64,000 bases of DNA from Thermotogota bacterium ADurb.Bin062 (GTDB lineage: Bacteria; Thermotogota; Thermotogae; MWEM01). A program made the position numbers and the translations under genes. Each line of letters begins with the position of its first letter. Within the stretch, counting starts at the first letter, position 1. The notes beneath the pieces were generated by a model that was given only the letters and a program-made list of their open reading frames with translations, did no database searches and had not been told where the DNA came from. Of this stretch, positions 1 through 9,900 are shown in pieces. The stretch spans positions 1 through 64,000 of the forward strand of contig MWEM01000003.1 of assembly GCA_002071085.1 (NCBI GenBank), given 5' to 3'.

Positions 1-41
1 CGTGCAGCCGAGCGGTACTAATCGCCCGAGGCCTTGACCTT
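1..41 (+). rRNA. rrl: 23S ribosomal RNA, 3' end only
   Basis: The first 41 bases match the conserved 3' terminus of bacterial 23S rRNA: GGTACTAATCGCCCGAGG followed by CTTGACCTT. The rest of the gene lies upstream of the window. The exact 3' end is inferred from homologous genes. It is followed on the same strand by a repeat-containing spacer and the 5S gene, the usual 16S-23S-5S order. Confidence 0.9.
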
Positions 42-140
42 CTTTCTTCTGAGGTTACGTGTTGTGAGAGACACGAACCTCGAGACTAATCGTCTACTCG
101 TAAGGCGAGTGACCGTCATCGTGATGAGCGATCATCGTTT

Positions 141-278
141 AGCCGGAAGTCGTGGTTTTCGGCTTCGTGGCGAGTGGTCGTCATTATGCCGGAAGTCGTG
201 ATTTTCGACTACGAGACGAGTGGTCGTCATTTTACCGGAAGTCGTGGTTTACGACTTCGTGGCGAGTGTTCTTCTCGC
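141..278 (+). repeat. Three 46-bp tandem repeats in the 23S-5S spacer
   Basis: The segment CCGGAAGTCGT recurs at 143, 189 and 235, a period of exactly 46 bp. Each unit holds a short hairpin (GAAGTCG, short loop, CGACTTC or a variant) followed by GGCGAGTGGTCGTCAT. Because the stems vary by compensated changes, folding seems to be maintained. The repeats would be transcribed in the rRNA precursor between the two mature RNAs. No coding potential is evident. Confidence 0.8.
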
Positions 279-307
279 CCAGTCCCTATACAGCTTCCAG
301 AGAGCTA

Positions 308-430
308 TCCCTGGGTGACGATACAGGAGGAGGACCCACCCGGACCCATCCCGAACCCGGCCGTTAAGCTCCTCCTGGCCTATGGTAGTATGGGGGAGAC
401 CCCATGTGAGAGTCGGTATCGCCCGGGGTT
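308..430 (+). rRNA. rrf: 5S ribosomal RNA
   Basis: A complete 5S rRNA. The terminal helix forms between CCCTGGGTGA (309-318) and TCGCCCGGGG (419-428). Between them lie the diagnostic segments GACCCACCCGGACCCATCC and CCCGAACCCGGCCGTTAAGC. The length of about 120 nt is normal. It lies about 265 bp after the 23S end and is followed by an intrinsic terminator. Confidence 0.93.
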
Positions 431-441
431 TTATTCATCAG

Positions 442-474
442 AACGGAGACATATTCTTTGTCTCCGTTTTTTGT
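442..474 (+). terminator. Intrinsic terminator of the rRNA operon
   Basis: A 10-bp perfect stem (AACGGAGACA, 442-451, with TGTCTCCGTT, 459-468) closes a 7-nt loop and runs into a T-tract (467-473). It lies 12 bp after the 5S gene and no tRNA gene follows. Confidence 0.9.
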
Positions 475-481
475 TGCCTGT

Positions 482-800
482 GAGCGCCGGACCTTGGGAG
501 CGCCGCACTTTAGTTCGCCTCGGTTTCTAGGGATGCCTTCTGGGAACGCCGAACTTTAGTTCGGCGTGCCTTTCTGGGACCGCTTTCGAGAAGCTCTGAG
601 AAAACGCACGTTAATATTTTCGTTCATCGCGTTTTTCATCTTCACTCCGCGTTCTCTGCGTGAGCGAAGGCTTTTGTTGGTTTCACAAGACACTTATAGA
701 AGACATGCCAACTTAAAAGTTGGCGGTCCCAGGAAGGCGTTCTCAGCAAAAAAACCTAAAACTTGCCGAACCGAAGTTCGGCGGTCCTAGGCGCTCCAAA
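482..800. repeat. Mosaic interspersed repeat after the rRNA operon
   Basis: Contains the short palindromic modules seen throughout the window: GCCGAACTTTAGTTCGGC near 546, GCCAACTTAAAAGTTGGC near 708, GCCGAACCGAAGTTCGGC near 766, and a degenerate copy of the CTCTGCGTGAGCGAAGG module near 650. Neither terminal GTGTGGGT end is recognisable, so this copy looks decayed. No gene is visible from here to 1222; 800-1222 holds nothing I can identify. Confidence 0.6.
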
Positions 801-1222
801 GCTACGGCGTTCCCAGAATGATTCCTCCGTGCTTTCCGGAAGTAGTGCGACCAGGTTCCGTCCCTGCAAGGCCAGATATCATGTACTCTCGCGATGGAGT
901 AAACAGCCTAATCCACACAACGATACCCGCACCGAGTCGTTGGATGGCTCGAAGTGGCCGTTTCGCGGAAGAATTAACTCGAGAAAGATCGAAAGATAGA
1001 AGTTTACCGGAATCGGTTTTCGGGGGTGCGTCTCTACTGTAAGAACTTGATGGGGAATAGGCGACGACTATTCGCGCCGCTTCCACTGAACCGATTACCT
1101 CTTATGACAAAAACCATTTTCTTAATCGAAGCCTTCTTCTTTACCGGGTTTTCGCACAAGAAGCGCAATTATCTGACGAACTTACTGGACTCCCATCATA
1201 GAGCTCCCGACTTACGTCGCGC

Positions 1223-2293
1223 TCATTCAATTCTTCGGCGTCTTGCTTCTATCTTAAAACGCAGAAACAAGAGCGATGCCGCGGCAGTATAGGCACCTCG
1301 GTTCAACATCCGAGATAGGTATCTGGCGTATCTCACCCAGGATGGACGGGCAATCCCTTCCAGATATTTCCCCGAGGCCATTGCCCGCAGACAACGGCTA
1401 ACGGTTTCGTTTTGCTTGTATGCGACCAGGAAATCACGGATCTCCTTGAAGGCATGATCGTGATGAATCGTAAAGTTACGCGCGACTTGGTTGATCAACC
1501 CAAAAACGAGCCACGCCAAGAGGTCTTCAAACTCACTCAAACCCTGAATCGACTCGAAGGAGTCTTGCATAGACTTGACCACTCTCAGGCTTTTCTCGAT
1601 CGGAGCTTGAATCTTGGATCGCATGATTGTCGAAGCCTCGGCGCAATAGACGTAGGTGTATCGGTTGACCAACTGAATGACGGGGTGGCGGATAAAGCAT
1701 TGCGTATTGAATAAGCGATCCTCGCTTAAGGTTGGCAGTCTCTCGAAAGTGATGGCGTATCGCTTTAAAAAACCGGATCGATACAGCTTATTCCATACGG
1801 GTACCCCATAACCGGGATCGTAAAACAGTTCGTATCGAACTTGAGGGATCGCTTGTTTTTCCGCGGTCACACTTTGGTATGAAAAGGAGGGGACTTCTGA
1901 AAAACGATCGTTGCCGGTAGATACGCGGGCGTTGCCGATCGTAATGCCCGATTCGGTACTCCGGGCTTCGGCATATAAGGTGGCGATCGTTTCTGGAAAG
2001 ATATAGTCATCCGCGCCGAGGAAAAACAGATAATCCCCATGCATAACGGACATCCCGGCGTTTCTCGCAGCGCCTACGCCTGCGTTCGGTTGATGGGCTA
2101 CGCGGATCCGAGTATCTTTTTCGGCGTATCGATCGCAAATATCGGGGCTACGATCCGTAGAACCGTCATCGACAAGGATGATCTCCAGATTCGAGTACGT
2201 TTGCCGAGTCACGCTGCCGAGACAGCGTTCGATCGTTCGCTCCGCATTATATAGGGGGATGATGATACTAATCGTCGCCGCTTCCTGTTTCAT
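1223..2293 (-). CDS. Glycosyltransferase family 2
   Basis: Transfers a sugar from an activated donor to a glycan acceptor on the cytoplasmic side of the membrane. The 356-residue product begins with a typical GT-A fold: ISIIIPLYNAERTIERCLGS at residues 8-27, then VDDGSTDRSPDIC, and GADDYIFPET in place of the usual DxD region. The C-terminal third is unlike well-known subfamilies, so donor and acceptor are unknown. It is the last of four same-strand genes; only two bases separate its ATG from the stop of the upstream FkbM gene, so translation is probably coupled. No terminator was found downstream. Confidence 0.88.
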   Translation of the reverse strand: MKQEAATISIIIPLYNAERTIERCLGSVTRQTYSNLEIILVDDGSTDRSPDICDRYAEKDTRIRVAHQPNAGVGAARNAGMSVMHGDYLFFLGADDYIFPETIATLYAEARSTESGITIGNARVSTGNDRFSEVPSFSYQSVTAEKQAIPQVRYELFYDPGYGVPVWNKLYRSGFLKRYAITFERLPTLSEDRLFNTQCFIRHPVIQLVNRYTYVYCAEASTIMRSKIQAPIEKSLRVVKSMQDSFESIQGLSEFEDLLAWLVFGLINQVARNFTIHHDHAFKEIRDFLVAYKQNETVSRCLRAMASGKYLEGIARPSWVRYARYLSRMLNRGAYTAAASLLFLRFKIEARRRRIE

Positions 2294-2295
2294 CT

Positions 2296-3255
2296 TTATG
2301 CTTCACTCGCTTGATTTTGATGTGTCTGTCCCTCGTTTGGATTTGTTTTCCAGGCCCGAATCACCCCACGCCGAAAATAGGGAGGATTCTGCATTGCTTT
2401 AACAGTCGGAAGGAGATATCCGCGCGGTATTTCTGTCCGATATCCTCGCTCCGAGAAAAATCGCAGGAAGTTATCGGCGTCATCTTCACGATGATACGTA
2501 CAGCAAACGACCCTCGTATCCGGTTTCAAGAGAGTCTCTGACGCGCCTTTCAAAACTTCGACCTCTTCTCCTTCTACATCCAGTTTAAGTAGGAACGGAC
2601 CGTTTTGATGTTTAAGAACAGAATCGACGGTTTGACACCCATCCTGATCAAAAGAAGATGCGGCTTTTGAGAGGATGGTCACTTTTTCTTTCCACGGTGC
2701 GAACGTCAACGCAAGGGGCTCTCGCCAGATCGGGTCGGGTTCAAAAAGGATTACCGCCCGGACCGTTTCCACCCATTCTAGGGAGATTAACCCTTCAGCA
2801 GCCCCAATATCCAAAAACACATCGTCCTCAGTCGGATAAAAACCATCCTCAAAGTACCGATGGGGGCTCGATACGTGTTGTTCGAGAAGTAAGCTGTTAA
2901 ACATTCTTCGAACCTGATCCGGAGTTGACTTCGAGGGAAAATATATTCTTCTCTCACGGTGCAAGACATACGGGAATCCTGTGACAGAATCGGCGTAGAC
3001 CCCGATCTTCGACGGTTCGTACTCGAAAATAAACGGGTATGGGATCATCTGAATAGACTTCACGCGATTGATGAAATCCAATTCCGTTTGAAGAAGCCGC
3101 TTTTCTTCTTGATGGCCTTCGTAGTACCGGTTAATCCGATAGATGAGGACCTTTTCCCCATATTTATTTCTCGCTCTTTCGAAATATACCCGAATCGGGA
3201 GAGGTACACACTTTCGGTAGATTCTTCTCAACATTTCGAACTTGGAGTCTGACAC
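2296..3255 (-). CDS. FkbM-family SAM-dependent methyltransferase
   Basis: Likely O-methylates a sugar of the glycan made by the neighbouring transferases. Rossmann motif I is DVFLDIGAAEG, followed by ILFEPDP (acidic ribose contact) and LLKLDVEGEEVEVLKGA, the signature of FkbM proteins. The open frame extends upstream into the preceding glycosyltransferase gene, but the GTG at 3255 is the best start: a GGAGG lies 9 bp before it and homologous sequence begins soon after. That gives about 319 residues. Start and the upstream stop are practically abutting, consistent with one operon. The methylated position is unknown. Confidence 0.82.
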   Translation of the reverse strand: MSDSKFEMLRRIYRKCVPLPIRVYFERARNKYGEKVLIYRINRYYEGHQEEKRLLQTELDFINRVKSIQMIPYPFIFEYEPSKIGVYADSVTGFPYVLHRERRIYFPSKSTPDQVRRMFNSLLLEQHVSSPHRYFEDGFYPTEDDVFLDIGAAEGLISLEWVETVRAVILFEPDPIWREPLALTFAPWKEKVTILSKAASSFDQDGCQTVDSVLKHQNGPFLLKLDVEGEEVEVLKGASETLLKPDTRVVCCTYHREDDADNFLRFFSERGYRTEIPRGYLLPTVKAMQNPPYFRRGVIRAWKTNPNEGQTHQNQASEA

Positions 3256-3256
3256 A

Positions 3257-4396
3257 TCAATCCGCCTCCAGCGTATTTTGGAAACACTCCCAATACCGTC
3301 GCGCAACGGTTGAGGGAGAATAGGCGTTTCGAAAAGTTTCCTGGATCGATTGCATCCGAACGGGATCCGGTTCTTCTCGAAGAACTTCCAGGATTTTTTC
3401 GGCCAAACGGATCGCATCGGTAGCCGGTTCATAATAATGAAGGAGGTTTTGCGTTACCTCCGGAATACTCGTTTCACGGGTGGTAATAACCGGAACGCCG
3501 AAGAGGGCGGCTTCGATCGGGGTAATCCCAAAACCTTCGCACAATGAAGGAGATACGAAGAGAGTCGCGTTTTGGTAGAGATAATTCCTCTGGGCGTCGG
3601 ATATATATCCTGTGATGATAATCTTCGGAATTCTCTTTTCTTCAATATAACGGAAAATTCCAGTCGAAATGCTCGGAATCGTAGGCCCTGTAAGCACTAA
3701 AGAATGCGCGATCTGTGAATGAATCCGTTCGAAGGCTTTAATAAGCGTTATGAGATTCTTGTGATAACGGAAGGCGTTGACGCTGAGAATGTACGGTTCC
3801 GGAACGGAGAACGGCGCTTTCTGATCTGTCTGTATTTCGATTGGATTCGGGATTACCGTTATCTTTTCCTTGGAAACTTCAGGATAATAGGTCAGAATGT
3901 CGTTTTTTACGACATTGGAAGGGGTCACGATGCGCGTCGCCCCGAGTAACGTTTTCCGGTAGGAACGATCCAGCATCAGATAATACTTTTTCGATAACTG
4001 TTCGGGAAAGCGCCGTAGATAGAGATCGTGTGTCGTTACCACCGTCTTTATTGCCTTCGAAACGAAGAGGTGCTGAGCCATAAACGGATGGAATAGAAGA
4101 TTGGCCTCCTCTCGACGGAAGAAAGAAGGAACACTCCGGCGTTCGATAGCGAATTGTCGGAAAAAATGGTCCTTCCATCCGAATCGATCCAAAAAAGGAG
4201 GATAGGGCGCACTCGTGATGAAAGCTTCCGGAAACCTTCGGCTTAACACTTTCGCTACCTCGGAATTCGCGATGAACCGAAACGAGTCGAGAAAACCGAG
4301 CTGCGTAAAACCGTTTAAAAGATTAAACACATATTGCCCGACACCACACACTTCAGCGGAATGGAAAATATTCGTCGCGTTAAGGGCAATCCTCAA
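3257..4396 (-). CDS. Glycosyltransferase family 4 (GT-B fold)
   Basis: A 379-residue GT-B enzyme. The N-terminal half has VCGVGQYVFNLL near residue 17, the glycine loop seen in GT4 enzymes. The C-terminal half has PFSVPEPYILSVNAFRYHKN, FVSPSLCEGFGITPIEAALFGVPVITT and the EX7E motif that binds the nucleotide sugar. It begins with TTG at 4396, supported by GAGGGGG seven bases upstream; no ATG fits. It lies between a GT2 and a methyltransferase in one operon, so it probably adds one residue of a surface glycan such as a capsule or O-antigen-like chain. Confidence 0.87.
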   Translation of the reverse strand: MRIALNATNIFHSAEVCGVGQYVFNLLNGFTQLGFLDSFRFIANSEVAKVLSRRFPEAFITSAPYPPFLDRFGWKDHFFRQFAIERRSVPSFFRREEANLLFHPFMAQHLFVSKAIKTVVTTHDLYLRRFPEQLSKKYYLMLDRSYRKTLLGATRIVTPSNVVKNDILTYYPEVSKEKITVIPNPIEIQTDQKAPFSVPEPYILSVNAFRYHKNLITLIKAFERIHSQIAHSLVLTGPTIPSISTGIFRYIEEKRIPKIIITGYISDAQRNYLYQNATLFVSPSLCEGFGITPIEAALFGVPVITTRETSIPEVTQNLLHYYEPATDAIRLAEKILEVLREEPDPVRMQSIQETFRNAYSPSTVARRYWECFQNTLEAD

Positions 4397-4481
4397 AAGC
4401 CTACCCCCTCGTCATTAAAATATCGCGAGATTGGTTCGTTCTTTATCCCTTCAGGCGTGTAGAGAGGATAATCTCCGGCAC

Positions 4482-5480
4482 TCAACCGAAATTGCCCGAC
4501 CGCTTTGCCGGAGATCGACGATCCCGGCGACCGGCGTGTATCGCGCGACGGTAAACAGATAACGTCTCTCTCCACAGAACACGGTATCGGAAAATACGAT
4601 ACCAGAGGAGAATAGGGTTCAAAGTATAAAGCAAATTCGCATACACGACCAGAGGATGGAAGTATTTCGCGCTCATGTAAACCCTTGAATAGACCGCGAA
4701 GGTTTCCTGCTCCGTACTCCCTTGGCTGACGTATCCTAAATGTTGAAACGGCGTTAATCGAAATCGTAATGTACTAAGCTTTCCGCTTCGACTCGGGTAT
4801 TTTTCGGACAAATTCGGGTGGTATACGACGATATCAGGCATATACCTCGATTGATAACCTAAAGACCGCGTCTTTAGCCCGTAATCGAAATCGCTAAACC
4901 AGACGAGGTAGTTTTCATCGTCATATACACAATGCTCAACGACCTTTCGATTGATGAGCAGGCCCATATTCGGCCCGATAACACTTTCACCCGGTTCCGC
5001 CTCCGTTGTATAGGTCTTCGCGAAACCGGTCACCTTCGAAGGCAACAACCCGAGTTTTTTCGGCGAATTCGGGTCGATGTTGCGTATCCGAGGGACGAGG
5101 AGATCCGCCTCATGCCTGTGTTCGATGTATTTTTCGATCGAATCGGGGGATATTAATCCGTCCTGATCAAGCAACAAAAGTAAGTCGTAATCGAGTTCCA
5201 GGAATTTTTCCATGCCGATTCGAAAAGCCTGCGCGCATCCCTTGAGCGGTTTTCGATTCGGATAGTATACGAAATTGTCCGGATAGCGAGCGACTAAAGT
5301 CTGGTTGCGCTCAAGATATCCGTCTTCGCTATTGTCAACGATAAAAACGAGATCGACCTTTCGGGTTGAATCAACAATAGAATCCAACAGCCGCTCTAAG
5401 TCAAAGGGATTATTATAAGCCGGAACGCAAGCCATCAAACGCACCGGGCTCCCGCTTTCATCCTGCGCGGTCCGGTTCAT
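4482..5480 (-). CDS. Glycosyltransferase family 2
   Basis: Begins with an ATG at 5480. RLMACVPAYNNPFDLERLLDSI at residues 14-35 and FIVDNSEDG are the nucleotide-binding strand and loop of GT2; LLLLLDQDGLISPDSIEKYI carries the metal-binding DQD, typical of rhamnosyl- or galactofuranosyl-type transferases. WFSDFDYGLKTR holds the likely catalytic acidic residues. The hydrophobic C-terminal stretch (residues about 260-300) could anchor it to the membrane. The specificity is inferred from motif style only. It opens the four-gene glycan operon; a gap of 85 bp leads to the GT4 gene. Confidence 0.87.
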   Translation of the reverse strand: MNRTAQDESGSPVRLMACVPAYNNPFDLERLLDSIVDSTRKVDLVFIVDNSEDGYLERNQTLVARYPDNFVYYPNRKPLKGCAQAFRIGMEKFLELDYDLLLLLDQDGLISPDSIEKYIEHRHEADLLVPRIRNIDPNSPKKLGLLPSKVTGFAKTYTTEAEPGESVIGPNMGLLINRKVVEHCVYDDENYLVWFSDFDYGLKTRSLGYQSRYMPDIVVYHPNLSEKYPSRSGKLSTLRFRLTPFQHLGYVSQGSTEQETFAVYSRVYMSAKYFHPLVVYANLLYTLNPILLWYRIFRYRVLWRETLSVYRRAIHAGRRDRRSPAKRSGNFG

Positions 5481-5647
5481 TAAAATCCAATCGTCTCTTT
5501 CAACGGCCTTTCCGCTATCGATTATGGATGCCCCTCTCTCCCCGTTGATACGTACCGATCAGAGTAAAGAATCAAAGCGAGACTTTCTATTGTTGAAACC
5601 GTTCCGATCGCGCTCGCCTTTGTTATTCGAAGAAAAAGGAAGGAACG

Positions 5648-6238
5648 TCATAGGATTCTCGTAACCGAATAACTCCATTGCCATGAACCGTATGATTGAC
5701 TCGTGATCCCGTTCTGTGTACTACCTTCATACTCCTCGAGCCCAGGGAGAAGCGTTACTTCTATCAGCCCGGTTTCACCGATTCTCAATAACCCGGCGTG
5801 CACACATACCATCGCCAAAGTTGAATCGTCCGTATAAACGCCGCTCCCCCACACCGATCCCCAATCGCTTCCGGTTACGGAAAAACGTAGAACAGCGTCC
5901 GTTCGCTCTCGGTACGGCGTCAGGTCTCCGGGATCTTTTTGGCCGATTCCGATGATCGTTTCTTCTGACACCCTTCGTAATGAATAGCTCCCGGGCCAGG
6001 CGCCGTAATCTTCCGAAGTAACGCCGTTTTGGGCGCTGCCGGTATAGTGATCTTGACCTGGAAGAACCGTCACTTCGACGATGCCATACTCCCCGATTTG
6101 TAGAGACCCCGAATGAACGGCTGCGAGAGATAACCGGGAATCATCCGTGTAGATCTCCGTTCCCCAAAACTTTCCGGTGTCGGTCCCTTGTACGAGAAAT
6201 TTGAAGGCTTCTCCGTATCGTCCTCGGAAACTGGTCAT
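5648..6238 (-). CDS. Protein with two LCCL-type repeats
   Basis: The 196-residue product is two copies of one module of about 95 residues. Each has the pattern W-G-(x)-x-Y-T-D-D-S (FWGTEIYTDDS and VWGSGVYTDDS), a V-H-(S/A)-G-x-L-x-I-G core, and Y-x-G-S-x-Q-N-G-(V/I)-T-S. This agrees with the LCCL domain, a presumed ligand- or glycan-binding fold best known in eukaryotes, but the conserved cysteines of the family are missing. No signal peptide is present; an in-frame TGA lies just upstream of the ATG, so the start is fixed. Its promoter is the extended -10 at 6371-6379. Its proximity to glycosyltransferases suggests a link to glycans, which is inference. Confidence 0.65.
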   Translation of the reverse strand: MTSFRGRYGEAFKFLVQGTDTGKFWGTEIYTDDSRLSLAAVHSGSLQIGEYGIVEVTVLPGQDHYTGSAQNGVTSEDYGAWPGSYSLRRVSEETIIGIGQKDPGDLTPYRERTDAVLRFSVTGSDWGSVWGSGVYTDDSTLAMVCVHAGLLRIGETGLIEVTLLPGLEEYEGSTQNGITSQSYGSWQWSYSVTRIL

Positions 6239-6370
6239 ATCGACGCCTCACTTTTAAGCGTTCCGTTTGTTACCCGCCCATATACGACTCCATATTCGTA
6301 TACCATCTTCCGAGAGTACCCACTGACCCTCGCCGAAACGAGCAACCAATTAACTAATATTCTTTTTTGG

Positions 6371-6379
6371 ATTATATCA
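6371..6379 (-). promoter_or_regulatory. Extended -10 promoter of the LCCL/glycan genes
   Basis: On the minus strand TGA-TATAAT. No -35 match is visible. The neighbouring interspersed element starts at 6405, leaving 28 bp between it and the hexamer. Confidence 0.65.
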
Positions 6380-6404
6380 CGAGCGATCGTTTTCCGGCGA
6401 GGGC

Positions 6405-6896
6405 GTGTGTGTCAAGTTACGGGGTGTAATTAAGAAACAAGGCCAGAATCGATCGCACGGATTTTTTGTCCATATAGTCATCGCGGCGAACGCGCTTTTT
6501 CTTTATGCGACAGCGCGATACGCTTGGGAACGCCAACTTTTAAGTTGGCATGTTTTAAAAATAAGGCGGGGTTCACACGGAGGGCACGGAGGTCACAAAG
6601 AAGAAGTGTGTTTTCGAGAGTCAACACTAGGTTTATGTTTCCATTGTGTTCTCTGCGTTCTCTGTGCGAAACCATCTTTTACTTTTCTAAAACATGCCGA
6701 ACTAAAGTCCGGCGTTCCCAGGCGCACCATCGCGGCGTAAGAGCCACTTCCTTTCGCGACGGCTCGATGCGCTTTCGCGCGGCCATCGCAGTGTAAGCGT
6801 TTAAGGGCTCTCGAGAGCTTACTGAAAAGCAAAAAAAACATGCCGAACTAAAGTTCGGCGTTCCCAATTTGGTGTACCCCGATATTATACCCACAC
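6405..6896. repeat. Mosaic element between two divergent promoters
   Basis: The left end reads GTGTGTGTCAAGTTACGGGG and the right end, reversed, GTGTGGGTATAATATCGGGG. Internal modules are the inverted repeat GCCAACTTTTAAGTTGGC (6540), a CACGGAGGGCACGGAGG stretch (6576), GCCGAACTAAAGTCCGGC (6692) and GCCGAACTAAAGTTCGGC (6842). It separates the LCCL gene and the SNF2 helicase gene, with a promoter 28-29 bp outside each end. No protein is encoded. Confidence 0.75.
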
Positions 6897-6922
6897 GGGA
6901 ACGAGCGAAACGGGCCAGAATG

Positions 6923-6931
6923 TGATACAAT
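6923..6931 (+). promoter_or_regulatory. Extended -10 promoter of the defence-type island
   Basis: TGA-TACAAT, 58 bp before the ATG of the SNF2 helicase gene and 29 bp after the end of the interspersed element. No -35 consensus. Confidence 0.6.
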
Positions 6932-6988
6932 CCTAATGATGACATCGCCATAGATTTGCTAAATTGTTAAAATGAATGAGGTGGGTCG

Positions 6989-9900
6989 ATGGCAATTTCC
7001 GAACCGGTGGAAATCGGGCGGGTCGCGAGAGCGCGCGAGCGTTACTGGATGGTTACGGGTGTGGATGTTTCCGATAGCGATACGACGTGGGTTACTCTAG
7101 AGTCGCTGCACGACGATAACCTCGGGGAAACCCTGGAAATCCTGAGAGAGCGGGAGACCCACTTCGAAATCCTTCCGGAAGAATGGTTACACGATTTCGA
7201 CAGCCTGGATTCACCCGAGGCGTTCGATAGTTTTCTCTATTCCCTTCAGTGGCAAACGCAGTCGCTCCTTCCGCAAGAGACGATTCGCGCCCCGTATTTC
7301 GGTTCCGTGTCCATTCGGGAATATCAGCTGGAACCGGTGATCAAAGCGTTGGCTTCTCCCCGTATCCATTTCCTGTTAGCCGACGATGTGGGGCTGGGGA
7401 AAACGATCGAATCGGGAATGATCCTCCAGGAACTCCTGCTTTCGGGTAAAGCCCGCCGTATCCTTATCCTCTGCCCCGCGTCCTTGCGCTGGCAGTGGAA
7501 ATGGGAGATGGAAGAAAAATTCGGTATCGATTTTCGGATTATCGATCGAAAAGCGATTGTCGAACTCAGGAAGGAGTATGGAATCAACGTCAACCCGTGG
7601 CTTTCTTTCCCGCGGCTCATCACTTCTTATGATTTCTTGAAAATGGAGCAGCCGCTGCAATGGTTCAAATTGACGCAACCCGTCGCCCCTCCCGCATCGC
7701 AATCCGGCTTCGTCTCCCCGTTTAAACAGTGGGATGTGCTGCTTCTCGACGAAGCGCACAATTGCCTGCCGAAACCTACCAAACACTACTGCCAGGACTC
7801 GGATAGAACCCGTCTGATCCGCGAGATCTCGCCAATGTTCGAACACCGCCTTTTTTTGACCGCCACGCCGCACAACGGGAAACGCGAAGCGTTCATCGCG
7901 TTTCTGGAGCTGCTGGACCCCTATCGGTTCAATCGAGGAGAGCCATACCTCGATTCCGAAGCTTTCCGGAAGAAGCTGGACGCGGTGATGATACGTCGGA
8001 TGAAGCGGGGCCCCGACGCCGTTAAAGACCCCTTCGGGCGCCCCCTATTTCCGGAGCGCGCCATACACGCTATCGAAATCGTTTCCAGGGAAGAAGAGGA
8101 AGAGATGTACACGCTTCTAAACGGCTACTTGCATAAGAGGTTGTATTCTCAGCGCGTTGGGTCGCATTCCCCCAGCGCACCAGAGTTCCAGTCCCTTGAA
8201 TTCGCGTTAACCATCTTGAAAAAGCGCGCGTTGTCTTCTCCCCTCGCTTTTTTCCGATCTTTAGAAGTGCACCTCCGGACTGGCGGACTTCCTCAGAACA
8301 TCGGGCCCCAATACCTGAATCGGTTGAACGCGCGTTATCAAGAAGACCAGGAAGATGATACGCAAAAGCAGGATTTAGAAGACGCTTTGGTCGAAACGCT
8401 TTCAACAGGCGATAGGGGATCGGAACTCTCTCGCCTATATCACCTGACGGCGCTTCAAAAGGACAGCGCCGATTCAAAAACTGCCGCCCTCCTGGAATGG
8501 ATGAATCAAACGCTGCGCCAAGGGGAGCAGTGGAACACAGAACGGGTCGTGATCTTCACCGAGTTCCTGGACACACTGCACTATCTGCGGCAACAATTCT
8601 TGTCCCATGGAATAGAAGAAAACCGTATCATCCTGTTGTACGGCGGGATGGCGGATGAAGAGCGAGAAGCGGTGAAGCGTTCTTTCGAAACCAATCCTAT
8701 GCATCATCCAGCGCGGATACTGCTGGCGACCGATGCGGCTTCGGAAGGGATCAATCTCCAACGGTACTGCCGGTACCTGGTGCATATCGAAATCCCTTGG
8801 AACCCGATACGGTTGGAACAACGGATGGGAAGGATCGACCGGTACGGACAATCCCGAGACGTTCATATTTACCACTTCGTTTACCAGAATCGCGAAGACT
8901 CCCGGTTTTTACGGACGATCGTCGAAAAAACGAATCAAATCCAGGAAGACCTTCAAAACCTCAACCCGGTCCTCTCGGAGGAGATCGGGAAACGGATGCT
9001 GGGGTACAGAACGGCGTCGGAACTGCCGCTATTCGTCAATGAAACCCTAATCAAAGAGCGTATCCGCGCGAAAATCGAAGTATCCGTTTATCGGCAGCGG
9101 ATTGAGGAAACCAGAAGAAAACTCTCACTGACTCCGGAACACATACGGCTCGTGCTCGATAACGCGTTGATTTTACTTCAGGGCGAAGGGCTGCGGAAGA
9201 TAGAAAATACCGGTTACGACCGGATCACCAAACTTCCAGAGCGATGGGCGGACTTGACGAGGTTTTTCCCGAACAACCGCTTACCCATAACCGTAGCCTT
9301 CGACGAGGCCTCGCGCGACCGTCGGGATGAAGACGCCGTGTTCCTACACCCGAGCCATCCTCTCCTGAAACGGGCGATGGCCTTTTTCCGGGCGAATCTA
9401 TGGTCTAAACGCATCGACACCAATCGGAACCAGTCACAGCGCCTTAACCGGGTCACCCTGAAAGCGGTTCCCTCGACCATTACGTCAAACCCCTTGGTCA
9501 TTCTGTATCTTAAAGGCGCGATCCAGAACGAATTCTCTCAGGTGTTGATCGAAGAGATCGTCTCGATGGGGTTCACCTTCTCCGAGGGATTGATCGTCCC
9601 TGTAGACCCTTCTTTTTTAGCGGGGATAGAACATGCGTTCATAAAGTACAAACCCGATCCTAAAATGGGTCTCACGATGAAACGCCTTCTCCAAGAGAAC
9701 CTCGAAACGCTTCGCCACACCGTCGGCGAGAAGGAAAAAACGTGGACGAGCGAGTATCTAAGCCAATTCCAAGAATACGTGAAACGCGAAACGCGCGACC
9801 TGGAGTCTTTGATAAAAGAACGTATACGCGAAATCAACGCCGCGATCAAACCTCTCCAAAAGCTCGCGCAAACCCTTCTGTTTCAGGAAGAGCGCTCCCA

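Noticed and set aside
152-530. Short open frames across the 23S-5S spacer and 5S gene
   Set aside because: They overlap the 5S rRNA and its terminator and depend on the 46-bp repeats; no protein features.
1026-1292. Plus-strand frame of 88 codons upstream of and overlapping the glycosyltransferase end
   Set aside because: No ribosome binding site, no recognisable similarity and overlap with a well-supported gene.
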